A stretch of 64,000 nt of DNA from Proteiniphilum sp. X52 (GTDB lineage Bacteria; Bacteroidota; Bacteroidia; Bacteroidales; Dysgonomonadaceae): contig NZ_RDSD01000005.1 in the NCBI RefSeq assembly GCF_003712195.1, forward strand, positions 149,444 through 213,443. Reading direction: 5' to 3'. The position numbers and the translations under genes were made by a program. This document shows, one piece after another, positions 33,835 to 42,850 of the stretch. Positions within the stretch are counted from its first letter, which is position 1. Each line of letters begins with the position of its first letter. The notes beneath the pieces are model-generated. The model was not told the origin of the DNA and made no database searches. It saw only the letters and a list, made by a program, of their open reading frames with translations.

Positions 33835-35037
33835 TTATTTCCTCTCAAAAAAACATTTGCCGTTTATCCATGTTTGTAAAACATCCAGATTCTCGTTTAA
33901 CACGACGAAATCGGCGTCGTAACCTTTCTTTAGTATTCCTTTCTTATGTCCAATCCCAAGAACCATAGCCGGATGATGGCTTACCAACTTCGAGGCGTGC
34001 ACCAGATCTAGCCCGAGCCATTTTACGGCATTTTTTAATGCCCGGTCCATTGTCAGTCCGCTTCCGGCCAGCGTGTTGTCTTTCACCAGGCGTGCGGGAG
34101 CGCCTTTATGGGCGAATTCAATCTCCCCGCTGTTGCCAAAGACAAAACGTCCGGCTCCTAAACCTGCACCCACATTGGCGTCGGTGATCAAACAAACTTT
34201 TCCGGGGCCTCGCGATTTGCATTTGAGCGCTGTTTTTACGGCTATCGGATCCACATGCACTCCGTCAAGAATAAAATCCACGCCGACCCGCTCGTCGGCC
34301 AGGATGGCTTCCACGGCGCCACAAGGGCGCACGCCGGGTTCGGAGACGGGGGGACAGGGGAAAACGTCGTAGAAGTGCGTGGCATGACGCGCCCCCAAGG
34401 CTATGGCGCGTTGAGTTTGTTCTACCGTTGCCGCCGTGTGGGTAATAAATACGGGGGTATTGTTCTCGGCCATGAACGGGATCAGCCGGTCGATGCCTTC
34501 CACGTCGGGGGAAATGCTGAAAATGGCCCTGTAGGGTTTTGCGGCTTGAATCAGAGCTTGTACTCTTCCTTCATCTGCTCCGCAGGTGGCTCCGGCGCCT
34601 AAAGCTCCTGTGATCTTGAGAAACGGTCCTTCGAGGTGGAAACCCAATATTTCCGTTCCTTCGGTCTCTGTTATGGACAACTCCGAGAGAAACTCTGCAT
34701 CTTCTCCTTTAGGCCTGGGAGCTAATGTGGGCAAAAATCCTGTAACTCCGTATTGAGGTAAAATTTTACAGATTTCTTTCAAATCTTCCCCGCCGTTGTC
34801 CACCAACATGTGCTGAATGCCGTGTATATGCAGATCGATGAATCCGGGCGTGATATACGATTCACCCAAATCAATCACATCACATCCCGGAGGAGATTCT
34901 CCTATATCGATAATTTTTCCTCTACGTGTTGTGAGATATCCTTTAACTATTTCAGAGTCTGAAATTATAATCCCCTTAAAAGCAACTTGATCATTATTTT
35001 GCATATGTTCAACGTAACCTGTATTTATTTTTATCAT
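33835..35037 (-). CDS. nagA: N-acetylglucosamine-6-phosphate deacetylase
   Basis: A 400-residue amidohydrolase. Motifs in order are FIDLHIHG (metal-binding HxH), FHLEGPFL, ITHTAAT, ARHATHFYDVFP (canonical HLFNAM is altered), LDGVHVDP and LITDAN with the catalytic aspartate. The reaction is removal of acetate from GlcNAc-6-phosphate or a close relative. The two-base gap to the NagB-like gene suggests deacetylation followed by deamination or isomerisation. The 5' part is more AT-rich than the rest and marks the border between two base compositions in the locus. A different N-acetyl hexosamine phosphate cannot be excluded. Confidence 0.9.
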   Translation of the reverse strand: MIKINTGYVEHMQNNDQVAFKGIIISDSEIVKGYLTTRRGKIIDIGESPPGCDVIDLGESYITPGFIDLHIHGIQHMLVDNGGEDLKEICKILPQYGVTGFLPTLAPRPKGEDAEFLSELSITETEGTEILGFHLEGPFLKITGALGAGATCGADEGRVQALIQAAKPYRAIFSISPDVEGIDRLIPFMAENNTPVFITHTAATVEQTQRAIALGARHATHFYDVFPCPPVSEPGVRPCGAVEAILADERVGVDFILDGVHVDPIAVKTALKCKSRGPGKVCLITDANVGAGLGAGRFVFGNSGEIEFAHKGAPARLVKDNTLAGSGLTMDRALKNAVKWLGLDLVHASKLVSHHPAMVLGIGHKKGILKKGYDADFVVLNENLDVLQTWINGKCFFERK

Positions 35038-35055
35038 CTAAAGAGTAGGAGGGTA

Positions 35056-35832
35056 CTACGCATGCATTCCGCCATCCATCAAGATGTTTTCTCCATTTAT
35101 ATAAGCGCCGGCATCCGATGCCAACAGCACCATCAGGCCCTTTATGTCGTCGTTGTTCGCCATTCGTCCTAAAGGAACTTTCTTGTTGTAATTCTCCAGG
35201 AAGCGCTCGGGTTGATTGTTGAACAAACCTCCAGGACTCACGCAATTCACCCGGATGTTTTTTCCGGCATAGACACGTGCCAAGTAACGGGTTAGGTTAA
35301 TTATTCCTGCCCTGTGGAAATAGTAATCGGGAGGCGGTATGCCCAGATTCGTACCTTCATAGTTGGAAAGGTCCGGACCAAACATTCCCATCATAGAGGC
35401 TATATTTATGATACTTCCTCCGCCGCTTTTCTCAATTAAGTCTGCCATTTCACGTAAAATATCCATAGCTCCGGTTGCATTTATACGCATGGATTCGGCA
35501 AAATTCTCAATGGGATCATTATACGTCTTCATCGGTCTTGAGACGGCATTATTTACAAAAACGTCTAATTTCCCAAATTTTTTGGTGATTGACGCTTTTA
35601 GGGCTACCACAGAGTCATGATTCCCTTGATCTACCGGCATGGCATGAACATCCCATCCATTCTTCCGGAACTTAGAGACTGTTTTCACTACCTTCTCCAT
35701 GTTTCGAGAAGCAATGATTATGGTTCCTTCAGCCTCTGCCAACCCTTCTACGATGCATTTACCATAGTTTCCAGCGCCACCTGACACTAAAATTATTTTA
35801 CCTTTTAAATTCATCAAATCTTTTATGTTCAT
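35056..35832 (-). CDS. short-chain dehydrogenase/reductase with Lys-to-Arg change at the active site
   Basis: A 258-residue classical SDR. The NAD(P) loop is VSGGAGNYGKCI, the NNAV motif follows, INIASMMGMFG holds the catalytic serine region, and PPDYYFHRAGIIN is the YxxxK region. Here the lysine is arginine (the codon AGG is plain in the DNA), while RVNCVSPGG downstream is normal. The enzyme may be altered in activity or use Arg in place of Lys. It sits between the Gfo/Idh oxidoreductase gene and nagA in the operon and presumably oxidises or reduces a hydroxyl of the sugar being degraded. Confidence 0.85.
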   Translation of the reverse strand: MNIKDLMNLKGKIILVSGGAGNYGKCIVEGLAEAEGTIIIASRNMEKVVKTVSKFRKNGWDVHAMPVDQGNHDSVVALKASITKKFGKLDVFVNNAVSRPMKTYNDPIENFAESMRINATGAMDILREMADLIEKSGGGSIINIASMMGMFGPDLSNYEGTNLGIPPPDYYFHRAGIINLTRYLARVYAGKNIRVNCVSPGGLFNNQPERFLENYNKKVPLGRMANNDDIKGLMVLLASDAGAYINGENILMDGGMHA

Positions 35833-35842
35833 TTTAAATCTG

Positions 35843-36769
35843 TTAAAACTTAGACATGTCTATGGTTTTTCCACCTTGTTTCGAACTTTCAATAGCCGCA
35901 ATGATGGTTCGGATGATATTTTCCGTTTTATGGAAAGAAAGCCTGGAGGAGCCTTGCTCTACGGATTTGACAAACTCCATAATGTTGTCTCTGAACATGG
36001 AGTAGGAATTTTTTATATCCATTAATCGCCATCCCTGCTGTCCAAATAAAGATATCTGGAATGTACCCGTAATGTCCATAAACAAATGAATTGTTGCCTG
36101 AAAACCATTTGCAAACCCAATATACACAATCTCTTTGTTTTTTTTACCGATGGATTTGACGCACATGGGTTTAGGATCATTCAAGAGAGCGAACAATCCT
36201 TCCACAATATGAACGCCGTACTTGATCCAATCTTTTTTGCCTACCGCTGTTGCAAGTTCGAGCTTACCCAAAGAGTCAATCTCTTGTTTTACAATCCTGG
36301 TCTCATTGGCGTAACGCATGGACGAACACGACATGATCAATTTACCTTTAGCATTTTCATCAGCAAAATATTGCAGATCTTCTTTTGTGTTTGCAAGTGG
36401 TTTATCGATAAAAATAGGTATTCCCGCATCCAAAAAAGGTTTAGCCATGGCCACATGATTTTCAGGGTCATCTCTTGATAAGAGAATTGCGTCCACAAGA
36501 GGAGCCATGTCTTCCAGCTTATTCACTATTCGGGGTATTTTGCTTGATTTAGCGATACTTTCCGAAATTTCGCGGTTCTGTGTCCATACACATGTCACTT
36601 TTGCGTTGGATATTCCGAGTGTGTCTTTATTTGCTTCCAAATAATTCGCGACAGCCGGATAACCGATTTTCGTTATTTCACCGGCATCAAACACTCCATT
36701 TATAATAGATGACCATGAGTAGGGGTGTGCATTTCCAAGACTCATTCCGATTATACCCATTTTTATCAT
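35843..36769 (-). CDS. Gfo/Idh/MocA-family oxidoreductase
   Basis: A 308-residue NAD(P)-dependent sugar oxidoreductase. The nucleotide-binding start GIIGMSLGNAHPYSW is a loose version of the GxGxxG motif. The family's EKP-type signature appears as FIDKPLAN (about residue 110), and the likely catalytic histidine is in KYGVHIVEGLFALL. This family oxidises or isomerises cyclic sugars and inositols. It is shorter than many members (about 340-370 residues). The gene is one of three consecutive oxidoreductases in the operon, each 10-20 bases apart. Confidence 0.88.
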   Translation of the reverse strand: MIKMGIIGMSLGNAHPYSWSSIINGVFDAGEITKIGYPAVANYLEANKDTLGISNAKVTCVWTQNREISESIAKSSKIPRIVNKLEDMAPLVDAILLSRDDPENHVAMAKPFLDAGIPIFIDKPLANTKEDLQYFADENAKGKLIMSCSSMRYANETRIVKQEIDSLGKLELATAVGKKDWIKYGVHIVEGLFALLNDPKPMCVKSIGKKNKEIVYIGFANGFQATIHLFMDITGTFQISLFGQQGWRLMDIKNSYSMFRDNIMEFVKSVEQGSSRLSFHKTENIIRTIIAAIESSKQGGKTIDMSKF

Positions 36770-36787
36770 GTATTTTAATTTTATCTG

Positions 36788-37744
36788 TTACGTTAACCAT
36801 TTCATTTTATCCCAATAGGGGAGATTGATAAAATCCGGTTCAGGATATGCTAATTGCCTCGCTTGATCCAGTTTTTCTTTACTTAAATAAACCCCATCTA
36901 CCGTTCTTAGCGCTTCTTCCAAATATTCTTGCCTGTCAATGCCCACCAATACCGAAGAAACTTCCGGAAAAGACAATGCAAATTTGGTGGCTAATGCCGG
37001 CAATTTATAATTGGTCCCCTCCAATAATACGTGGTATTTTGCAATGTGGTTTTCGACGTCTTTGAGTGCATGATGAAGATTTTTCCCCCTGTCGCTTAAC
37101 AGACCCTTTAGTAAAACCGACCTTACCACTATCCCGACACCTTTCTTTTGTGCATCCTCAAACAGATCTCCTTGTCGCTGATCCATCAAATTAAAAGGAA
37201 GTTGAATCATATTCCAGAATCCGCTATCGATTACTTTTTTAGAAACCTCGTTTGTATAGCTTGAAACTCCGGCGGCCTTAAAAATCCCCTGGTTTTTAAA
37301 GTCTGAAAAAGCATTCAAAATTTCATCACTATCCAGAATTTCCATGGTCGCTTGATGAAGCATATAAATATCTATGTAATCGGTTTGTAGAGCTTCAAGA
37401 CTTTCAGTCAATGATTTTTCTATAATACCTTTAATATCTTTTTGGGGCGGTAGTTTCCCTTTCTTGTCGAGTAGAGGGACACATTTGGATGCTATTACCA
37501 CTTTCCTGCGTCTGTCTTTGAAAGCTTTACCCATGATGCGCTCGCTGTTTCCATACATTCTGGCCGTATCAAAAAAATTAATTCCGGAATCTGAAGCTAT
37601 CTGAAGTAGTTCTACGGCTTTATCTTCTGAAAGCATATCCTTCTCGCTGTTTATTCCTATCCCGTAAGGCATACCAATTTCTACTCCGCCGAAAGCTATT
37701 TCAGAGATGTAAATTTCTGTATTTCCTAACTGTCTTTTATTCAT
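36788..37744 (-). CDS. aldo/keto reductase
   Basis: A 318-residue aldo/keto reductase. The catalytic tetrad is visible as FFDTARMYG (Asp, Tyr), VIASKCVPL (Lys) and YMLHQATME (His), and the C-terminal NADP-binding part as EVSSVLVGIDRQEYLEEAL. It resembles the L-fucose/galactose dehydrogenase-type and YajO-like sugar oxidoreductases more than the YghZ-type enzyme at 19215. Position between the aldolase and Gfo/Idh genes suggests work on a sugar or on the aldehyde made by the aldolase. Confidence 0.88.
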   Translation of the reverse strand: MNKRQLGNTEIYISEIAFGGVEIGMPYGIGINSEKDMLSEDKAVELLQIASDSGINFFDTARMYGNSERIMGKAFKDRRRKVVIASKCVPLLDKKGKLPPQKDIKGIIEKSLTESLEALQTDYIDIYMLHQATMEILDSDEILNAFSDFKNQGIFKAAGVSSYTNEVSKKVIDSGFWNMIQLPFNLMDQRQGDLFEDAQKKGVGIVVRSVLLKGLLSDRGKNLHHALKDVENHIAKYHVLLEGTNYKLPALATKFALSFPEVSSVLVGIDRQEYLEEALRTVDGVYLSKEKLDQARQLAYPEPDFINLPYWDKMKWLT

Positions 37745-37836
37745 GAATTGGTTGAATAGATAACTGATTTTTAAATAAGTGGCAGCTAACTTTGGGCTAA
37801 TAACTACTTATCCGTACGTTCCTTTAGATTTGTTTT

Positions 37837-38610
37837 TCACAACCGATTCAATTTTATAAAACCTCTTATTAATTCTTGACAATATGTATTTAATCCAATT
37901 ACATCTGCTCCTATGCTTATGAACTGATATCCCATATCTATCAGCTTGCCGGCATTATCGAGATTTCCTGTTGTAGCAGCAAATTTTCCGTATTTTCGGG
38001 CAACTTCCGCTACACGTTTCCGAGTTTCCATTAGCAGAGGATGCTCCCACTGTCCCGGTGCGCCAATCCCCTGGCTAAAATCTCCGGGTCCGAAAAACAA
38101 CATATCATATCCTTCAAGCGATGCTATGGCTTCTAAATCATCCAACGGTTCGGGATCTTCTATTTGCAAAGCAATGAATCGCTGTTCATTGGCTTTTTTC
38201 AGGTACTCACAAAAATCCATGGCAGAATATGCTCCGTCTGCATTTCCACCGTCAATGGAACGGCGTCCAATAGGATGAAACCGAGTGAAGTAAACCACTC
38301 TTTTTGCATCTTCCAAGTTCATGATATGCGGTACTAAAATTCCGGTTGCATCCAATTCCAACGGTTTGATATAGTCACTGTAACTTCCGCGCGAAACACG
38401 CACCATAATATCCACATCGTGTGATTTTGCCGCCCAGTTCTGTGCTTTTATATCTGCCCAGTCCTGCACCACGTGCTCTCTGTCCAACCAGAGACAGTCA
38501 AATCCTGACATAGCTGCTATCTCGGCAATTTCCCCGCCAGGTAGATTCAATTTAAAGCAACTGACAGTTTCGCCGGCTCTTAATTTTTTAAGTACTCTAC
38601 TTTCTCTCAT
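37837..38610 (-). CDS. HpcH/HpaI-family 2-keto-3-deoxy acid aldolase
   Basis: A 257-residue class II (metal-dependent) aldolase. Family motifs are CLWLDREHVVQDW (base and metal region), DIMVRVSRG with the substrate-binding arginine, ATGILVPHIMN, ALQIEDPEPLDD with a metal-ligand glutamate, and FFGPGDFSQGIG with the second metal ligand. Such enzymes cleave 2-keto-3-deoxy sugar acids or 4-hydroxy-2-oxo acids into pyruvate and an aldehyde. The start is placed at 38610 because the protein then begins at the usual MRESRVLKKLRAGE; the frame is open to 38634. In this operon it implies that one product passes through a 2-keto-3-deoxy acid, which would need a dehydratase not seen in the window. Confidence 0.85.
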   Translation of the reverse strand: MRESRVLKKLRAGETVSCFKLNLPGGEIAEIAAMSGFDCLWLDREHVVQDWADIKAQNWAAKSHDVDIMVRVSRGSYSDYIKPLELDATGILVPHIMNLEDAKRVVYFTRFHPIGRRSIDGGNADGAYSAMDFCEYLKKANEQRFIALQIEDPEPLDDLEAIASLEGYDMLFFGPGDFSQGIGAPGQWEHPLLMETRKRVAEVARKYGKFAATTGNLDNAGKLIDMGYQFISIGADVIGLNTYCQELIRGFIKLNRL

Positions 38611-38740
38611 ATTAAAATTTCTTTTAATTTCCAATTACAGATATTTCAATTTTTCGTTGCTTTTTCTAAACTACATGGTTTTTTGCAGTTGTTGGTGTTA
38701 AATGTATTTGTTTTTCACATTCCAACGTTTAATTAATACT

Positions 38741-39994
38741 TTATTCAACCGCAGTTTTCGTGTATTTCTTTACCAACCACAACAACACGATACAAATCAA
38801 AATGCTAACTGAAGCAAATTGATAGACCAATTTTAGGTTGAAGTTTGAATCGCGCAATGCTCCTCCAACGTAAATTCCCAAACCGCCGATCAAGGTAGCA
38901 AACATATTTAAGATTCCGTAACCTGTTGCCCGATACCTTTTATCAACGGTTAGACTTAAAATCGGCATTAAATTAGTGTCAACAAACATCCTTGATAAAC
39001 CGTAAATCAAGAAGAATACAATGGCTACGGTCAAAACAGTTGTAAAACTGCCAAAAAACACGGCCAGTGCTGCAATTCCGAGTCCTATCATTGGAACTAG
39101 TATTCTTGCATAATTATTTTTCTTGCTCCATTTATCTGACCAAAATGCACCAATCAGCAATCCTGCAATGGATGCGGGATATAGATAAGCCGTAGCATAA
39201 AAACCAGCTAATGTTTGTGATAAATTAAATTGTTCTTTATAGTAAGTAGGTAACCAGGCCATTATCATCCAGCCTACAACTCCCATTACACCCCAAAAGA
39301 CAAAGAGATAAACAAATGATTTTCGAGACAAAAGATCCAACATTGCCAAACCAAATTTCACTGTATCTTTTTGATCCACTTTCCCTTGAATCTCATCTTG
39401 CTCTTTAACAGCTACGTTCTCTTTCGGAGCATCTTTTAGAATAAATAGTAAAAAAAATGCGTACAAAATCCCGATAATTCCAAAAATATGAAAAGCATAC
39501 TGCCACGTGTGGTTTTCGGCAAGCCAACCGCCTATAAAACCAAGGCTTTGACCGAGCATGATGCCTGTCATATGCAGTCCGGTAGCTCTCGACTGGGTTG
39601 AGCCAGGATGGTAATCCAAAATTAATGCCAATGCTGCCGGCACATAAAATGCTTCACTTATCCCCATTAAAGCACGGGTAGCCAATAATTGATCATATGT
39701 AGAGGCATGTGATGTAAACCACGTCACCAAAGACCAGACAAAAAGACTCCCAATAATTACTTTACTTCTACTAAAACGGTCTGCCATAAAACCGGCAAAA
39801 GGACTTAACAGACTATATACCCATAGAAACACGGATGTCAATAATCCAAATTGGGCTTCTGTCATAGGTATTCCTTCTACAATGGAGCTACGCATGGTAG
39901 CTATCATGGTTCGGTCAAGATAGTTAAGCAAGCCAACGACAAAAAGCAAGCCGACTGTAAGCCAAGCGTCTTTGGGCAAATTCTTTATCTTCAT
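38741..39994 (-). CDS. MFS sugar/sugar-acid transporter
   Basis: A 417-residue protein with 12 predicted membrane helices of the major facilitator superfamily. The start WLTVGLLFVVGLLNYLDR and the loop GFMADRFSRSKVIIGS (A-like motif between helices 2 and 3) are typical of the anion:cation symporter group that takes up hexuronates, glucarate and related acids. A second half with SDKWSKKNNYARILVP completes the fold. It probably carries the product of the surface and periplasmic enzymes across the inner membrane. It lies 36 bases after the BNR lipoprotein gene. Confidence 0.85.
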   Translation of the reverse strand: MKIKNLPKDAWLTVGLLFVVGLLNYLDRTMIATMRSSIVEGIPMTEAQFGLLTSVFLWVYSLLSPFAGFMADRFSRSKVIIGSLFVWSLVTWFTSHASTYDQLLATRALMGISEAFYVPAALALILDYHPGSTQSRATGLHMTGIMLGQSLGFIGGWLAENHTWQYAFHIFGIIGILYAFFLLFILKDAPKENVAVKEQDEIQGKVDQKDTVKFGLAMLDLLSRKSFVYLFVFWGVMGVVGWMIMAWLPTYYKEQFNLSQTLAGFYATAYLYPASIAGLLIGAFWSDKWSKKNNYARILVPMIGLGIAALAVFFGSFTTVLTVAIVFFLIYGLSRMFVDTNLMPILSLTVDKRYRATGYGILNMFATLIGGLGIYVGGALRDSNFNLKLVYQFASVSILICIVLLWLVKKYTKTAVE

Positions 39995-40030
39995 TACCCC
40001 TGTTTTTCTGTTACAATAATTATCATTTAG

Positions 40031-41218
40031 TTAATTAATTTCTAATACTGAACCTGCAATATGCCTGGTTTTATTATCTTTATTAAAGTAATACACAACC
40101 AATACTCGTTTTTTGTCTAACATCACAGACCAAGTGTATCCTAAATCAGAGTTTCCTCCATCATCACGCAAAATAAATTCAGGAGTGGTTGCAAAGTCAG
40201 TACATTCCGGATTTAAGATTCTAGCTCGAATTCCATAAGGCTTATGCCTATATCCGTAAGTCAGTAAAACTCGTTTATCCGGTAATCTAAGAGCATGCAA
40301 TGGATGTCCTTGGAAGCCCATACTTTCCCATTTAAATGTCTTTCCACCATCTGATGAGCGGGCTATACATGCTTGATCGTCCATATTGGCAGTCCTTAAA
40401 AATGCCACTAAATCACCTTTAGGAGTTTCATAAATCGAGGTCTCGTTAAAAGAGGCTTTATCATCCGTTGCTACAAGACCTGAATAGTTCCATGTCAAAC
40501 CTTTATCATCTGATACTAATAAGTGAGTGGATGTTTTTTTTATCGGTATTGAATCATTTACCGTAACCACCCAGAAAATGCGACCACTATTCCCTTCATA
40601 TAAAGCTCCTCGATTATATGCCGGAAGAGGTTCTCCTAAGGCATTCAAATAAACATCATCGTCAACATGAGGCGGATAAAGGGGGGCTCCCCATGTTTTC
40701 CCACCATCGATTGAACGTACCAGATAACCGCCTAAGAAAACAACACCATCTTTAGTAGCAATAACAGGTTTTTTCAGATTGTCGATACCTTCCTGTCGTA
40801 AAAACGCCCATGTATAGCTGGTACAGAGTAGTGTCCCATCTCGTAACTTTAATAAACAAGGATCCTGTGATCCGCCAAAAGGATGCGAGTATATGAGATG
40901 TGGTACTTTTGTCCATTTTTCCCCATCATTTGAACGGACCATTACTAAATAGCTGTTAGGATCGACATGCATATTACCTTTTTCATGAAATATTCTTCTA
41001 TCCGGAGCTCGGCGAAAAGCAACAATAAAATCTTTCTTACCATTTTTCACAACCGAAGGAAATGAAGAATAAAACAGTGAATCTTCATAAATAACAATAT
41101 CTTTTATTTTTTCTATTCCCAAAGGGTTTTCCAAATTATTATGTTTTTCTCTTAAAGTACAAAAAGTAAGTAAAAAAAACATGCAGATAATTAATGTTGA
41201 AATTTTTTTTATATTCAT
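40031..41218 (-). CDS. BNR-repeat (sialidase-like) beta-propeller lipoprotein
   Basis: A 395-residue secreted protein; the start at 41218 gives a signal peptide with cysteine in FLLTFC as the lipid site. At least four Asp-box/BNR repeats are clear: RSNDGEKWTKV, RSIDGGKTWGAP, VSDDKGLTWNYS and RSSDGGKTFKWE. These define a six-bladed propeller as in GH33 sialidases. An arginine-rich motif is present (FRRAPDRR), but the FRIP motif of true GH33 enzymes is not seen, so sialidase activity is uncertain. It may be a lyase, another exo-hydrolase, or an acetyl-ester-acting protein. It lies in an AT-rich stretch of the locus. Confidence 0.82.
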   Translation of the reverse strand: MNIKKISTLIICMFFLLTFCTLREKHNNLENPLGIEKIKDIVIYEDSLFYSSFPSVVKNGKKDFIVAFRRAPDRRIFHEKGNMHVDPNSYLVMVRSNDGEKWTKVPHLIYSHPFGGSQDPCLLKLRDGTLLCTSYTWAFLRQEGIDNLKKPVIATKDGVVFLGGYLVRSIDGGKTWGAPLYPPHVDDDVYLNALGEPLPAYNRGALYEGNSGRIFWVVTVNDSIPIKKTSTHLLVSDDKGLTWNYSGLVATDDKASFNETSIYETPKGDLVAFLRTANMDDQACIARSSDGGKTFKWESMGFQGHPLHALRLPDKRVLLTYGYRHKPYGIRARILNPECTDFATTPEFILRDDGGNSDLGYTWSVMLDKKRVLVVYYFNKDNKTRHIAGSVLEIN

Positions 41219-41283
41219 ATGAAACATCATCAACAATTTTTGATTAGGTTTGACTGATTAATGATTATTTTAAAATGGTGACT

Positions 41284-42732
41284 CTAATTAAATTTCAACG
41301 AATACAAATCAGCATCTTTCATGAAAATTCTCAAACGGACCTTTTTTGAGGATAGCGATTCTACGTTTTTATTTCCTTTCCAGGTTACAATTCTTGAGAT
41401 TTCATTACCAATAATTGTATCTGAATCATCCATCGTATAACCAAGGATTGGCCTCCCGTCTTCGTCTTGAATTTCAAATTTTAGTTCACCAGCCGCAGAG
41501 GTTGAATAGTTTATTTCAAGTTCTTTGCCTGAAAAAGTAAATACTTTGCTGAGAAGTTCCCCTCCTTTATACGGAGCAGACAATGACGTAAATCCATCCA
41601 ATCTTAAAGAATATCTGTGTAAATGAGCCGTAGGTTGAGCGTAATCTTGGTTAACATATATGGACATTTCTGTTGGACTAGTCTGTACGACATTCAGGGC
41701 AGGATAATTAGATCGTGAAACCCAATTGTCTAATCCGATTCCTGGACGGATAAATGCTTCCATAAAGGTACGATTATATACATTCCCTCCCCGTGAAGTC
41801 ATCAAAAAGGCATCCGAGCAATCTTTGAAATAACCGGGATTTACATTGAGTTTTTTTGCTTGTTCTTCTGTCAAAACCTGACGTCCGGGCATAAATCTAC
41901 CACCAATGGCAACATATATATGTGGAGCCCTGAAGTACGGGCTTGTTTGTTGAGTATAGAGATGCTCCATAGGGGCATCACCAAATGTCATAGCTTGTGG
42001 TTCTGACCAATTGATGAAATCATTTGATGTCGAGCGCCCCACAGATCTAAATCCTTTATATGAAGTAAATCCACCATCAGACCAGATACGAAAATAACAA
42101 ACATAACAATTTTCACTTTCGGACCAAAATGCAACATTTTGCGAGTCGAAAACACCCTTTTTTAACACAGCTTCTTTTTGTAATTCTTTCCAATGAATGC
42201 CGTCTTCTGATATATATGCTATTAAACCCGTCTTGTCAAGTCCACCAAGTCCTTTATATTTTTGATCCGGTTTGGCTTTTGGATTATTGTCAAGAAAAGG
42301 GCTGAAATTATGAGGAACAGGGGCTACATTTGCCAGAACAACGTTATTGTCTTTTGATCCTTGAATCGTATGGATCCCTAAATTGGGCTTGTCCCATTTT
42401 ATTCCATCTTTCGATTCTGCATAACAAGTAACTTCGTTATTGGTTCCATCTCTACCCTCTTGCGAACCTCGGTAATATGCCCTGTAAGTATTATTGTCTT
42501 GAATTATTGTCACATAACCACAGAAAGGACCTTCCCATGGTTTGTCGAAATAAAGAACAACCCCTTCATCAATGGGGGTGTGCATTTTCATTTCAATTCC
42601 ATATAGCTTGTCAATCAAATAATCATCAACAAACAACTCTCTTTTGTCATTTAATTCTAATGATATTTGCCCCACAAGCGAAAATGGAATTAATATGCAA
42701 GCAATCAGATAAATAATGAATAATCTTGTCAT
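41284..42732 (-). CDS. secreted five-bladed beta-propeller protein, candidate glycoside hydrolase
   Basis: A 482-residue protein with a signal peptide ending at SLVGQ. It begins with the conserved phrase KRELFVDDYLIDKLYGIEMK, found in many propeller proteins of Planctomycetes, Verrucomicrobia and Bacteroidota. Propeller strands follow: CYAESKDGIKWDKPNLGI, LIAYISEDGIHWKEL and RSTSNDFINWSEP. The last 110 residues look like a separate beta-sandwich (GGELLSKVFTFSGKELEINY). The fold resembles GH32/GH43-type enzymes, but no catalytic assignment is safe from sequence alone. A perfect hairpin lies just upstream in the operon (42791-42828). Confidence 0.75.
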   Translation of the reverse strand: MTRLFIIYLIACILIPFSLVGQISLELNDKRELFVDDYLIDKLYGIEMKMHTPIDEGVVLYFDKPWEGPFCGYVTIIQDNNTYRAYYRGSQEGRDGTNNEVTCYAESKDGIKWDKPNLGIHTIQGSKDNNVVLANVAPVPHNFSPFLDNNPKAKPDQKYKGLGGLDKTGLIAYISEDGIHWKELQKEAVLKKGVFDSQNVAFWSESENCYVCYFRIWSDGGFTSYKGFRSVGRSTSNDFINWSEPQAMTFGDAPMEHLYTQQTSPYFRAPHIYVAIGGRFMPGRQVLTEEQAKKLNVNPGYFKDCSDAFLMTSRGGNVYNRTFMEAFIRPGIGLDNWVSRSNYPALNVVQTSPTEMSIYVNQDYAQPTAHLHRYSLRLDGFTSLSAPYKGGELLSKVFTFSGKELEINYSTSAAGELKFEIQDEDGRPILGYTMDDSDTIIGNEISRIVTWKGNKNVESLSSKKVRLRIFMKDADLYSLKFN

Positions 42733-42790
42733 AATGTCGGATTTTTTGATTCTATTTCAGTCATATCTTAAAAGATAAAGGAGGTCATGA

Positions 42791-42828
42791 GTGTCCGGTA
42801 AAAAATTCCGGGACTTTTTACCGGACAC
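42791..42828 (-). other. 14-bp intercistronic stem-loop inside the glycan operon
   Basis: GTGTCCGGTAAAAA (42791-42804) is the exact reverse complement of TTTTTACCGGACAC (42815-42828), with a 10-base loop. It lies between the LamG/BNR gene and the propeller gene, 58 bases before the latter's start. On the transcript the stem ends with GGACAC and no U tract, so it is more likely a processing or mRNA-stabilising structure, or a binding site, than a plain terminator. Confidence 0.8.
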
Positions 42829-42850
42829 GTATGTCATAAGGACAATAAAA

